A stretch of 64,000 bases of DNA, taken from NCBI GenBank assembly GCA_021413975.1, contig JAIOPJ010000054.1:62001-126000 (forward strand). Direction: 5' to 3'. Positions within the stretch are counted from its first letter, which is position 1. Every line of letters begins with the position of its first letter. The notes below the pieces were generated by a model, which was not told where the DNA came from, did no database searches, and worked only from the letters and a program-made list of their open reading frames with translations. This document shows, piece by piece, positions 35,756 to 44,570 of the stretch. Origin of the DNA: Gemmatimonadota bacterium (GTDB taxonomy: Bacteria; Gemmatimonadota; Gemmatimonadetes; Gemmatimonadales; Gemmatimonadaceae). A program made the translations under genes and the position numbers.

Positions 35756-36900
35756 AACCCCGACCACCGTGCGATGATGTTGCGTTGCATCTCGTTGGTG
35801 CCGGAGTAGAGCGTGCTTCCGAGGGCATCGCGGACGGCGCGCTCCACCTCGAAGTCGGTCATGTAGCCGTAGCCCCCGTGGATCTGCAGCACGTCGAGCG
35901 CGGTCTTCACGAGCGTCTCGCTCACGAAGAGCTTCGCCATCGCGGCGTCGAGGGAGACGGAGCGCGACGTCTCGAGCCGGGACGCCGCCCGGTAGGTGAG
36001 GAGGCGTGCGGCCTCGAGCTGCACCTTCAGGTCCGCGATCTTGTGCGAGACCGCCTGGAACTTCCCGATCGGCTGGCTGAACTGCTGGCGGGTGCGCGCG
36101 TACTCCACCGCCGTCTCCAGCAGCCGCTCGATCGTCCCGACGTGCGCGGCGAAGAGGAGCGTGCGCTCCCAGTCCATCGCCTGCGTGAACATCGCGGCGC
36201 CGCCCCCGACGCCGCCCACGGCGGCGCTCGCCGGCACCCAGACGTCCTCGAAGACGAGCTCGCCGAGCGGGGAGGTCCGCAGGCCCATCTTCTCGAGCGC
36301 CTTGGGCGTGTGGAAGCCGGGCGTCCCCTTCTCGACGATGAAGGGTGTGGTGCCTCCGTGGAATCCCTTCGCCTTGTCGGTCATGGTGAAGACGATCACG
36401 ACGTCGGCGACGGGTCCGTTCGAGATGAAGGTCTTGGTCCCGTTGATCCGGAACCCGTCCCCGTCGGGCACGGCCCGCGTCGAGAGGTTGAAGGCGTCCG
36501 ATCCGGAGCCGGGTTCGGTCATCGCGTGGACGCCGATCAGCGTGCCGTCGCAGAGCCCGGGGAGGTACTTCCGCTTCTGCTCCTCGGAGCCATGCTTCCA
36601 GATCGGCACCACGCACGACAGCAGATGCGCGCAGATCGAGAAGGTGAGGCCGCCGTCCCGGCACCCGTGCCCGAGCGCCTCGAGCGCGATCGCCGAGGTG
36701 AGCGGGTCGAGCCCGGTCCCGCCGTACTCCTCGGGCACCGGAAGTCCGCAGAGCCCCATCTTCGCGCACTCCACCCAGAGATCACGGCGGAACGACTGCG
36801 TGCGATCACGCTCGACGAGTCCCTCGTTGAGCACCTCCCGGGCGAAGCGGGAGACATCGTCCCGCAGCTGCCGCTGCTCGCTGGTGAACGTGAAATCCAC
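35752..36900 (-). CDS. Prolyl-carrier-protein dehydrogenase-like flavoenzyme (PltE/RedW/CloN3 type)
   Basis: A 382-residue acyl-CoA-dehydrogenase-fold flavoprotein. FAD and substrate motifs are MTEPGSGSDAFNL (residues 127-139) and RQQFSQPIG. The catalytic base is probably Glu245 in MDWERTLLFAA, the isovaleryl-CoA-dehydrogenase position. The MCAD-type base is missing: YEGT reads YSGT at 365-368. That arrangement, and the phrases GLTFSICAHLLSCVVPI and FQAVSHKIADLK, match what I remember of PltE-type enzymes that oxidise L-prolyl-carrier to pyrrole-2-carboxyl-carrier in two steps. The GTG start overlaps the ligase stop by one base. A plain short-chain acyl-CoA dehydrogenase is the alternative, but the neighbours argue against it. 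Confidence 0.83.
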   Translation of the reverse strand: MDFTFTSEQRQLRDDVSRFAREVLNEGLVERDRTQSFRRDLWVECAKMGLCGLPVPEEYGGTGLDPLTSAIALEALGHGCRDGGLTFSICAHLLSCVVPIWKHGSEEQKRKYLPGLCDGTLIGVHAMTEPGSGSDAFNLSTRAVPDGDGFRINGTKTFISNGPVADVVIVFTMTDKAKGFHGGTTPFIVEKGTPGFHTPKALEKMGLRTSPLGELVFEDVWVPASAAVGGVGGGAAMFTQAMDWERTLLFAAHVGTIERLLETAVEYARTRQQFSQPIGKFQAVSHKIADLKVQLEAARLLTYRAASRLETSRSVSLDAAMAKLFVSETLVKTALDVLQIHGGYGYMTDFEVERAVRDALGSTLYSGTNEMQRNIIARWSGL

Positions 36901-38447
36901 TAGGCCATCTCCTGGATGCGCTGGTAGTCCGTCTTGTCGGTGGAGGTGCGCGGCAACGCCGGTACGAACAGGAACTGGTCGGGCACCATGTAGAGCGGCA
37001 CCCGTTCGGCGCAGTGCCGCTTGAGCGCGATCAGCGAGATCCGCCCGCCGTCCCGTGACGCGATCACGGCGGTGATGCGCACCCCGTCCTCGGTCGCGCT
37101 CGCGACCACCGCGGCCTCCGCGACCGCGGGATGCGTGAGCACGCACGCCTCGACCTCGCCGAGCTCGACCCGGTAGCCGCGCTTCTTCACCATCCGGTCG
37201 CGCCGTCCCCGGAAGGTGAAGGTGCCGTCCGGAGCTTCGACGACCAGATCGCCGGTTCGGTACCAGCGCCGACCGTCGGGGCCGCTGACGAAGGCGCGCG
37301 CGGACTGCTCCTCGAGCCCCCAGTAGCCGACCATCACGTTCGGACCGCTGATGAGCAACTCGCCTTCCTCGCCGCGCGCGGTGTCACCCAGGTCGGGCGC
37401 GACGACACGGGCCATGAGGTTCTCGCAGGTGCGACCGATCGGGTAGGGATCCGTGCGCTCCTCGGGGATGTCGGGCGGGATCTCGTGATACGTGCAGACG
37501 TTGGTCTCGGTCGGTCCGTAGAGATTGAAGTAGCGGGGATGCGGCAGGCGTCGCTGCAGCGCCCGCAGGTGCTTCACCGGGAAGACCTCGCCGGCGAAGA
37601 GCACGAGGCGCAGCGACGGGAACGCGAGCGGGGCCGGCGCACCGTGCGCCGCGAGGAGGGTGAGGATCGACGGGGCCGAGTACCAGACGGTCAGGGCGTG
37701 TGCGGCGACGAGCTCCGCGATCCGCGCGGGATCCTTCCCGACCTCGTGACTGACGAGCACGAGCGTCGAGCCGCGAGTGAGCGGGAGGAAGAGGTCGAGG
37801 ATCGAGAGGTCGAAGTGGAACGGGGCGTGGGAGCTGAACCGGTCGGCGGGCGTCGGGGCGAAGACCCCGGCGCACCAGCCGACGAAGCTCAGCGCGTTGC
37901 CATGCGTGAGCATCACGCCCTTGGGACGTCCGGTCGAGCCCGACGTGTAGAGCACGTAGGCGAGGTCGTCGGCCCCGCGGGCGACGGGCGCCGGCGCCGG
38001 CCCATCTCGCCCCGGCATGTTCGACACGCCACCGCCATCGCGCCCGAGCTCCACCAGTTCCAGCGGGATGTCGGCGCCGATCGTCGCCAGTTCCGGCGCG
38101 AGCAGGGGCTGCAGCGTTCGCTCGACGATGGCGAGCGCCACGCCGCAATCGTGCATGATGAACGCATTGCGGGGAACCGGACCGTGCGGGTCCACGGGGA
38201 TATAGACCGCCCCCGCGCGCAACACACCGAGGATCGCCGCGATGCCCTCGATGGACTTCTGCACGTGGATCGCGACGCGATCGCCGGGACGCACGCCGCG
38301 GAGCGCGAGCAGGCCGTGGATGCGCGTGGCGAGGGCCTCCAGTTCACCGAAAGTGACCGAACCCCGATCGGGATCGACCACGGCGATGGCGCCGGGCTGT
38401 CGCGCGGCGGCCACAGCGAAAGCGGTGAACAGGTCGGCGGTCGGCAC
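36900..38447 (-). CDS. Stand-alone proline-type adenylation ligase (PltF/RedM/CloN4-like)
   Basis: A 515-residue acyl-adenylating enzyme. Core motifs: YVLYTSGSTGRPKGVML (165-180), HFDLSILDLF (211-220), FNLYGPTETNVC (307-318), WYRTGD (395-400) and catalytic Lys505. Aligning by hand to the PheA specificity positions gives D213 L214 L217 Y256 L283 A285 L309 V317 C318 K505, that is DLLYLALVCK, the code I recall for L-proline ligases feeding pyrrole formation. The enzyme would make prolyl-AMP and load the carrier at 32740. The GTG at 38447 gives the family length; the frame is open to 38729, but upstream translation is not family-like. First gene of the four-gene operon. Confidence 0.85.
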   Translation of the reverse strand: MPTADLFTAFAVAAARQPGAIAVVDPDRGSVTFGELEALATRIHGLLALRGVRPGDRVAIHVQKSIEGIAAILGVLRAGAVYIPVDPHGPVPRNAFIMHDCGVALAIVERTLQPLLAPELATIGADIPLELVELGRDGGGVSNMPGRDGPAPAPVARGADDLAYVLYTSGSTGRPKGVMLTHGNALSFVGWCAGVFAPTPADRFSSHAPFHFDLSILDLFLPLTRGSTLVLVSHEVGKDPARIAELVAAHALTVWYSAPSILTLLAAHGAPAPLAFPSLRLVLFAGEVFPVKHLRALQRRLPHPRYFNLYGPTETNVCTYHEIPPDIPEERTDPYPIGRTCENLMARVVAPDLGDTARGEEGELLISGPNVMVGYWGLEEQSARAFVSGPDGRRWYRTGDLVVEAPDGTFTFRGRRDRMVKKRGYRVELGEVEACVLTHPAVAEAAVVASATEDGVRITAVIASRDGGRISLIALKRHCAERVPLYMVPDQFLFVPALPRTSTDKTDYQRIQEMA

Positions 38448-38628
38448 GAGGGGCTCTGGCGTCGCGGAGGGGGGATCGTCGGACGGAGAATAGCGCTCAC
38501 CGCCGACAGCAGACAGGGTCGTTGCAGGAGTCGGGCCAGACGGCGCTCCCGGTGTCCCGGGCCCTCGACGGCCCCGAGGGCGAACGTGTATCGTCCCTTG
38601 GTCGGATCGACCCCCCGAACCCCCACGC

Positions 38629-39279
38629 ATGAGCCACGAGACCGATCCCCGCCGCGACGACCTCAGCTTCGACCGTGCGATCCCGGTCACCGGCGCCGCG
38701 ACCGCGAGCGGCCCGGCGGTGCGGTGCACCGCCTGTCATCGTGCCATCACCGCCAGCTACTTCTCGGTGAACGGCGAGGCGGTCTGCGAGTCCTGCCTCG
38801 ACCTGGTCACGGCCATCAGCGCGCCGGTGCGGGAACCGGCCGCGATCGCGAAGGCCCTGCTGCTCGGCTTCGGAGCCGCGCTCGTGGGCGCGGTCGTGTA
38901 CTGGGCGGTGATCCGCTTCTTCAATCTCGAGATCGGCATCGTCGCCGTCCTCAACGGCTGGATGGTCGGCAAGGCGATGCGCGTCGGAGCGGGCGGTCGT
39001 GGCGGCCGCGTGCTGCAGGTCTTCGCGGCCCTGCTCACGTATCTCTCGGTCGGCATGGCGTACGTCCCCCTGGTGACTCCAGCGAGTGCACCGATCGGCC
39101 TCTCCATGCTCATCTCGGCCTTCGTCATCCCGATCGGTGTGGTATTCGCCTCGCTGCCCGGCGGCCTCATCTCGGCGCTCATCATCGGCTTCGGCATGAT
39201 GCAGGCCTGGCAGCTCACCGGCACGCCGACGCTCGTCGTCCAAGGCCCGTTCCGCGTCGGCAACGCGCCCGCTGCCTGA
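38629..39279 (+). CDS. Zinc-ribbon membrane protein
   Basis: A 216-residue protein. An N-terminal zinc ribbon (residues ~32-58: CTACHRAITASYF then CESCLDL) is followed by four or five TM helices from residue ~80. No enzyme motif is visible. It ends one base before the start of the site-2-protease-like gene, which also begins with a zinc ribbon, so the two proteins probably act together. Function unknown. Confidence 0.8.
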   Translation: MSHETDPRRDDLSFDRAIPVTGAATASGPAVRCTACHRAITASYFSVNGEAVCESCLDLVTAISAPVREPAAIAKALLLGFGAALVGAVVYWAVIRFFNLEIGIVAVLNGWMVGKAMRVGAGGRGGRVLQVFAALLTYLSVGMAYVPLVTPASAPIGLSMLISAFVIPIGVVFASLPGGLISALIIGFGMMQAWQLTGTPTLVVQGPFRVGNAPAA

Positions 39280-39280
39280 G

Positions 39281-40309
39281 ATGATCGTCACCGGGACTCC
39301 GTCGGCCACGCCGGGTCGGCGCAACTGTGCGCAGTGCGGCACCGAGCTCGCCCCCGGGGCCGTCGTCTGCCCGGCCTGTCACACGCTCGTGCATGCCGAG
39401 CGGCTGCGCTTCCTGGCGTCGCGCGCCGAGTCGTTCACGGCGGCCGGGAAGCTCGGTGAGGCGCGGTCGGCGTGGGAGGAGGCGCTCCTGCTGCTCCCCG
39501 ACAGCTCGCAGCAGCATGCGGCGATCGCCGCGCGGGTGAAGGACCTCGCGACGCGGATCACCGATGCGTCCGAACTGGGCGACGGTGCCGCACCGGGAGC
39601 AGCCCCGGTGGAGGGGCCGTTCTGGAAGCGCTGGGGCGCCGGCGCGGGCGCGTTCGCGATCCTGCTGCTGACGAAGGGGAAGTTCCTTCTCCTCGGGCTC
39701 ACCAAGCTGCCCACGCTGATCTCGGCGTTCGCGTTCTTCGGCGTGTACTGGGCGGCCTTCGGCTGGCCCCTCGCACTCGGGCTCGTGGTGAGCATCTACA
39801 TCCACGAGATGGGACATGTGGCGGCACTCGTGCGCTTGGGCAAGAAGGCAAGCGCGCCGATGTTCATCCCCGGTGTGGGAGCGTTCGTCTCGTATTCCCG
39901 CGGCATCACCGATCCGCGGGAGGATGCCTACATCGGCCTCGCGGGTCCGATCTGGGGAGCGGGGGCGGGCCTCGCCGCGTTCGGGATCGCCAAGTGGACC
40001 GGCAGCGACGCCTGGATGGCGATCGCGCATCTCTCGGGCGTGCTCAACCTGTTCAACCTGCTGCCGGCGTTCGGTCTCGACGGCTCGCACGGCTTCAAGG
40101 CGCTCAACGCGATGCAGCGCTGGGGTGTGGTCGCCGCCCTCGCGTTCGCGTTCTGGCTCACGGGCTTCAAGTTGATCGTGCTGCTCGTGATCGTGTCGGC
40201 GTGGCGGGCGTTCGGGAAGGACGCGGGCCCCGGCGACGAGCGGACGTTCGCGAACTTCCTCGGGCTCGTGGGCGTGCTCTCCTGGATGGCGTCGCTCAGC
40301 CCCATGTGA
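39281..40309 (+). CDS. Zinc-ribbon / TPR / site-2 protease (M50) membrane protein
   Basis: A 342-residue protein. An N-terminal zinc ribbon (CAQCGTELAPG..CPACHTLVH) is followed by a short helical TPR-like stretch (AGKLGEARSAWEEALLLLP, residues ~47-66). The membrane metalloprotease part has HEMGH at residues 175-179 and the third zinc ligand Asp267 in NLLPAFGLDG. S2P proteases cut transmembrane helices within the bilayer, often releasing regulators. The start follows the partner gene stop by one base. A free-standing M50 with its own zinc ribbon and TPR could recognise substrate without a PDZ domain, which is absent. Confidence 0.88.
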   Translation: MIVTGTPSATPGRRNCAQCGTELAPGAVVCPACHTLVHAERLRFLASRAESFTAAGKLGEARSAWEEALLLLPDSSQQHAAIAARVKDLATRITDASELGDGAAPGAAPVEGPFWKRWGAGAGAFAILLLTKGKFLLLGLTKLPTLISAFAFFGVYWAAFGWPLALGLVVSIYIHEMGHVAALVRLGKKASAPMFIPGVGAFVSYSRGITDPREDAYIGLAGPIWGAGAGLAAFGIAKWTGSDAWMAIAHLSGVLNLFNLLPAFGLDGSHGFKALNAMQRWGVVAALAFAFWLTGFKLIVLLVIVSAWRAFGKDAGPGDERTFANFLGLVGVLSWMASLSPM

Positions 40310-40332
40310 GGCGCGCGGCCGGCTCCGCTCGG

Positions 40333-42156
40333 TCAGCGCGCGGGCAGCACCGGCAGCACAAGCCGCGACGGGTGCGCCGCATCATGCCGGATGGTGATCC
40401 ACGCCGGCGCGAGCGCCGCACTCGTCCGTTCCGACTCCCCTGTCTGCGGATTGAGCGAGAAGTGCGGCTGGAACGCGCCCATGATGTGCACGCGCAGTCG
40501 ATGGCCCGCGAGGAACCGGTTCGCGGTGAGGAGATCCCCCAGCCGCAACGAGTAGGTGCGACCCGGTTCCAGCAACTGCCGTCCGCGCGCCGGCTCGCGA
40601 TACGATGCCCGCAGCACCTCGAGTCCCGGTGACATGAGGTTGTAGGCGGTCCCGTCGGGCGCGACGTCGAGCACCTTCACGTACACATCCACGTCGCGCG
40701 CATCGGTCTCGAGCTGCAACTCGGCCGTCATCGCGCCGATCACCTCGACCGCCTGCGTGAACGGCGCCGTCTCGAACGTGAGCAGGTCGCTCCGTGCGGC
40801 GAGCGCGCGGAAGTCGTGGGCCCCGTACGCGGCGTCGTAGGGATCGCGCACCGGGTCGCGCGGGTCGGAGACGAAGTTGCTCGCGGCGGCACCACCCGCG
40901 CGGCCGTTGGCCGGCAGCGCTGCGGGAGCGGTCCGCTCGAGCCGTCCGCCGGCGGCGAACCAGAGTGTCTCGGCGACGATCCCCGGCAGTGGCCAGCGAT
41001 CGGCGGTGCGCCACTCGTTCGCGCCCATCACGAAGACCCGCACCGCGGGATCGCGCTCGACGCCGTTCGCCTCGCCCTTGAGCCAGTGGTCCATCCAGCG
41101 CAGCACGACCTCGTCGTAGTCGATCCGCGCCGCGGCCCCGAACTCGCGCTGTCCACTCCGCGTGCGCGCCGTCGCCGTCACGCCATGCACCCAGGGCCCG
41201 ATCAGCATCGCCGTGCGCGCCGACGGTCCGCCGCGGCGTGACTCGACGAGTCCCATGAAGTTGTTCGTCGCGCCATGCGGTCCGTACGCCTCGTCGTGCC
41301 ACCCGGAGAGGTTGAGCACCGCGGCCGTCGTTCGCGTGTATCGGCCCGAGAGTTCGGCGAAGTCCCACCACGCATCGGTCGGCTCGCGGCGCATCCACTC
41401 GTAGAACCAGGGGGCGACGCCCTTGAAGTCCGGGAGTTCCAGCAACGGCCGCTGCGCGAGCACACGCGCGGACTCGCGCTCCCACGTCGCGCGCGCCTCG
41501 CGCTCGGTGCGCGGGCCCGGCGCATTCAGGCGCACCCGGAGGTCGGGCGCGATGTTGTCCCACACCCAGCCGGCCCAGCTGAGGTCCCAGGCGCCGCCCG
41601 AATAGAAGAACTGCCGCGGACTCGCGAAGGTCATCGCCGGCACCATCGCCTTGAGGTGCGGCGGTGATTCCATCGCCGCCAGCCACTGCACCGCGCCGGG
41701 ATACGAGAGCCCGAACGTCCCCACGGCACCGGTGGACCAGGGCTGTGCGGCGGCCCACTCGATCGTGTCGTAGCCGTCCGGCCCTTCCTGACGGTAGGCC
41801 TCGAAGGTGCCCGCCGAGCGATAGCGGCCGCGCACGTCCTGGACCACGACCGCGTACCCGCGCGCGACCGCATGCTGCACCGTCGTGTAGTCGCGTGCGG
41901 CCTCGTCCTTCCCGTATGGCGTGCGGTAGACCAGCACCGGGAACGGCCCGCGACCGCGGGGCCGGTGGACGTCGGCCCGCAGGACGGTGCCATCGCGCAT
42001 CGGGACGGCGACGTCCTTCTCCACGATCCAAGTGGTGTCCGTCCCGGCCTTCGGCACGGCCGCCGCGCCCGACCGGGGTGCGGGCGCACCCGACTGCGGC
42101 GGGGCCGCGACCGCGACCACGAGCGAGGTGACGAGAGCGAGTGCGGCGACGAGCAT
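40333..42156 (-). CDS. Secreted CocE/NonD-family (S15) hydrolase
   Basis: A 607-residue alpha/beta hydrolase with a signal peptide (LVAALALVTSLVVAVA). The X-Pro dipeptidyl-peptidase/cocaine-esterase N-terminal domain has VAVPMRDGTVLRADVHRP, the oxyanion-region TPYGKDE, and the nucleophile Ser151 in FGLSYPGAVQ. The C-terminal jelly-roll domain includes RFLAGHRLRVHIMG near the end. The family cleaves amide or ester bonds of acyl-amino acids, beta-lactams or X-Pro peptides. Together with the divergent PSMA-like peptidase at 42284 it may degrade peptides in the periplasm. No clear ribosome binding site precedes the ATG. Confidence 0.88.
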   Translation of the reverse strand: MLVAALALVTSLVVAVAAPPQSGAPAPRSGAAAVPKAGTDTTWIVEKDVAVPMRDGTVLRADVHRPRGRGPFPVLVYRTPYGKDEAARDYTTVQHAVARGYAVVVQDVRGRYRSAGTFEAYRQEGPDGYDTIEWAAAQPWSTGAVGTFGLSYPGAVQWLAAMESPPHLKAMVPAMTFASPRQFFYSGGAWDLSWAGWVWDNIAPDLRVRLNAPGPRTEREARATWERESARVLAQRPLLELPDFKGVAPWFYEWMRREPTDAWWDFAELSGRYTRTTAAVLNLSGWHDEAYGPHGATNNFMGLVESRRGGPSARTAMLIGPWVHGVTATARTRSGQREFGAAARIDYDEVVLRWMDHWLKGEANGVERDPAVRVFVMGANEWRTADRWPLPGIVAETLWFAAGGRLERTAPAALPANGRAGGAAASNFVSDPRDPVRDPYDAAYGAHDFRALAARSDLLTFETAPFTQAVEVIGAMTAELQLETDARDVDVYVKVLDVAPDGTAYNLMSPGLEVLRASYREPARGRQLLEPGRTYSLRLGDLLTANRFLAGHRLRVHIMGAFQPHFSLNPQTGESERTSAALAPAWITIRHDAAHPSRLVLPVLPAR

Positions 42157-42283
42157 GTGGCGCGCGATAGGAGAGTGACGGGCGGACGGCGCCGCCCTGA
42201 TGCATCTTCTCTGGCTGGAACATGGCACTCGGCGCGCCCTTCCGCCCGTGTGTCGCGTCGATCCCCCGCACACCGGCCCGCCC

Positions 42284-44506
42284 ATGCGTCGCAGCGCCCT
42301 GCTCCTCATCCCGCTCTCCCTCGTGCTCGTGGCCGCTGCGGTCGCGCGGCCGGTCGCACGCGCCGTCGCGCTCCCCGGCGCGCCACTCAGTGCGACCCAG
42401 GCCGGGGATCCCATGCGCGGATACTCCATGTCGACCGCCGCGCGCGAGCGATCGCTCGAGTCCGCGCTCGCGGGCCGCCTGAGCCGCGACTCGGTGCGCG
42501 CCTTCTTCCGGCACTTCACGGCCGAGCCGCATCCGGCGGGCTCGGTGCGCAACAAGGCGCTCGCCGACTTCATCGCCGAGCGCTTCCGCGCCTACGGGCT
42601 CGACGACGTGCGTCTCCATCGCTACGACGTGCTGTTGCCGCTGCCGCGCGAAGTGCGCGTCTCGATGGTCTCGCCGACGCGCTACGACGCGACGCTGACG
42701 GAGGACGCCTACCCCGAGGATCCGCAGACCAGGCAGGACGCGGGCCCCACCTTCCTCGGCATGTCCGCGTCTGGCGACGTGACCGCCGAACTCGTCTACG
42801 CCTCGAGCGGGAATCCGTCCGACTACGACTGGCTCGAGTCGCAGGGGATCGATCTCAAGGGGAAGATCGCGATCGTCCGCTACTCGGTGCCCTACAGCTA
42901 CCGCGGATTCAAGGCGCTCACGGCGGAGAAGCGCGGGCTCAAGGCGCTGCTCATCTACTCAGACCCGGCGCAGGACGGCTTCACCAAGGGCAAGACCTTC
43001 CCCGACGGTCCGTGGGGTCCGGCCAGCCACATCCAGCGTGGCGCGCTCTCGTACGACTTCATGTATGCCGGCGATCCGCTCACGCCGGGCTACGCGTCGC
43101 TGCCGGGGGCTCCGCGCATCCCGGAGAGCGAGTCGGTGCAGATCCCGCGCATCATCGCCGTGCCCCTGTCGTACCGCGACGCCGAGCCACTGCTCCGCGC
43201 CTTGGGCGGTCCTGAGGCACCGGCCGAGTGGCAGGGGGCGTTGCCGTTCAGGTATCACGTGGGCTCAGGCCCCGCGACCGTGCGCGTGAAGGTGGACATG
43301 GATGGCGCGACGCGCCCCATCTGGGTCGTCGAGGGCCGCATCCGCGGCACCGAGGAGCCCGACAAGTACGTCGTCCTCGGCAATCATCGCGACGCCTGGG
43401 CGTTCGGCGCCGTCGATCCCTCGTCGGGCACGGCGACGCAGCTCGAGCTCGCGCGTGTGCTCGGGGGCCTCGCGCGCGAGGGCAAGCGCCCCAAGCGGTC
43501 GATCGTCTTCGCGAGCTGGGACGCAGAGGAATGGCACCTCACCGGCTCGACCGAATGGGGGGAGCAGTTCGCCGACGACCTGCGGAAGAACGCCATCGCC
43601 TACCTCAACGTCGACGGGTCGACGAGCGGGAGCACCTTCGACGCCGGCGCGATCGCGTCCCTGAATGCCCTCGTCACCGAGACCGTACGCGACGTCCGCG
43701 ATCCCGGGGCGGAAGGCTCGGTGCTCGACTCGTGGGGCCGCTCGCTCGCCGGTGCAACGCGTGAAGCGATGATCGGCGGCGGCGGGACGCGCGGGACCAC
43801 GACGCGCCGGCCGATCGACTATCCGGGCAATGCGCTCGGGTCGGGATCCGACTACACGGTCTTCCTGAACTTCCTCGGCCTCCCGGTCGTGGAGATGAGC
43901 TTCAACGGGCCGTACGGCGTCTATCACTCGATCTACGACAACGCCTATTGGATGGAGCACTTCGGCGACCCGGGCTACCGCTACATGACGGCGATGGGCG
44001 AGGTGTGGGGCCGGATGGCGCTGCGCCTCGCGAACGCGGAACACTATCCGCACGACTTCACGCTCTACGCCGATCGCGTCGGCGGGTTCGTCGATGCGCT
44101 CGAGTCACAGCCGGCCGCCGCGGCCGAGCTCGACCTCGCGGCGGTCCGCGCGGCGCAGGCGCGCTGGCGGGTGGCCGCGGTGGAACTCGAGGCGGTGCTC
44201 TCGCGTCGCCTCGCCTCGCCCGACGGCGACGCCCGTCGCGCCGCGCTCGCGCGCACCAACGAGGCGATGCGCGCAGTCGAACAGGCCTTCCTCGCCACGT
44301 CAGGCATCCCGGGGAGGCCCTGGTTCAAGCATGTGCTCTACGCGCCCAAGTACACCTACGCGGCGATGACGCTCCCGGGGGTCCAGGAGGCGATCGATGC
44401 CTCCGACTGGCCGCGCGCGCGGGCACAACTCGCGGTGATCACGGCGCGGCTCGACGCTGTTGCCGCCGCGACGCGCGCCGCGACCGTGGCCGGCGGCACG
44501 CGCTGA
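42284..44506 (+). CDS. Glutamate carboxypeptidase II-like (PSMA/TfR group) M28 metallopeptidase
   Basis: A 740-residue exported peptidase (signal LLLIPLSLVLVAAAVA). The order is the PSMA layout: a PA domain inserted near residues 150-330 (GKIAIVRYSVPYSYRGFKA), catalytic zinc domain with GNHRDAWAFGAVDPSSG, the general base region WDAEEWHLTGSTEW, YLNVDGS, GSGSDYTVF and the last ligand region YHSIYD, then a helical dimerisation domain. It removes C-terminal Glu or similar residues from peptides outside the cytoplasm. Divergent from the S15 hydrolase; the 127 bases between hold the promoters but no clear element. Confidence 0.92.
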   Translation: MRRSALLLIPLSLVLVAAAVARPVARAVALPGAPLSATQAGDPMRGYSMSTAARERSLESALAGRLSRDSVRAFFRHFTAEPHPAGSVRNKALADFIAERFRAYGLDDVRLHRYDVLLPLPREVRVSMVSPTRYDATLTEDAYPEDPQTRQDAGPTFLGMSASGDVTAELVYASSGNPSDYDWLESQGIDLKGKIAIVRYSVPYSYRGFKALTAEKRGLKALLIYSDPAQDGFTKGKTFPDGPWGPASHIQRGALSYDFMYAGDPLTPGYASLPGAPRIPESESVQIPRIIAVPLSYRDAEPLLRALGGPEAPAEWQGALPFRYHVGSGPATVRVKVDMDGATRPIWVVEGRIRGTEEPDKYVVLGNHRDAWAFGAVDPSSGTATQLELARVLGGLAREGKRPKRSIVFASWDAEEWHLTGSTEWGEQFADDLRKNAIAYLNVDGSTSGSTFDAGAIASLNALVTETVRDVRDPGAEGSVLDSWGRSLAGATREAMIGGGGTRGTTTRRPIDYPGNALGSGSDYTVFLNFLGLPVVEMSFNGPYGVYHSIYDNAYWMEHFGDPGYRYMTAMGEVWGRMALRLANAEHYPHDFTLYADRVGGFVDALESQPAAAAELDLAAVRAAQARWRVAAVELEAVLSRRLASPDGDARRAALARTNEAMRAVEQAFLATSGIPGRPWFKHVLYAPKYTYAAMTLPGVQEAIDASDWPRARAQLAVITARLDAVAAATRAATVAGGTR

Positions 44507-44542
44507 GGCGCACGTTGAAGCGCACGCTGCAGCGGCGCTGAG

Positions 44543-44570
44543 CCCCGCCCGGGATCAGTCGCGGGCGGGG
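44543..44570. terminator. Hairpin between convergent genes
   Basis: A perfect 9-base inverted repeat CCCCGCCCG / CGGGCGGGG with a 10-base loop spans the gap and the last codons of the receiver gene. It could act as a terminator for both directions, though no T-tract follows. Confidence 0.45.

Noticed and set aside
32740-38447. Simple DltABCD D-alanylation operon
   Set aside because: A dehydrogenase is embedded between ligase and MBOAT, and the specificity residues read as proline rather than D-alanine.
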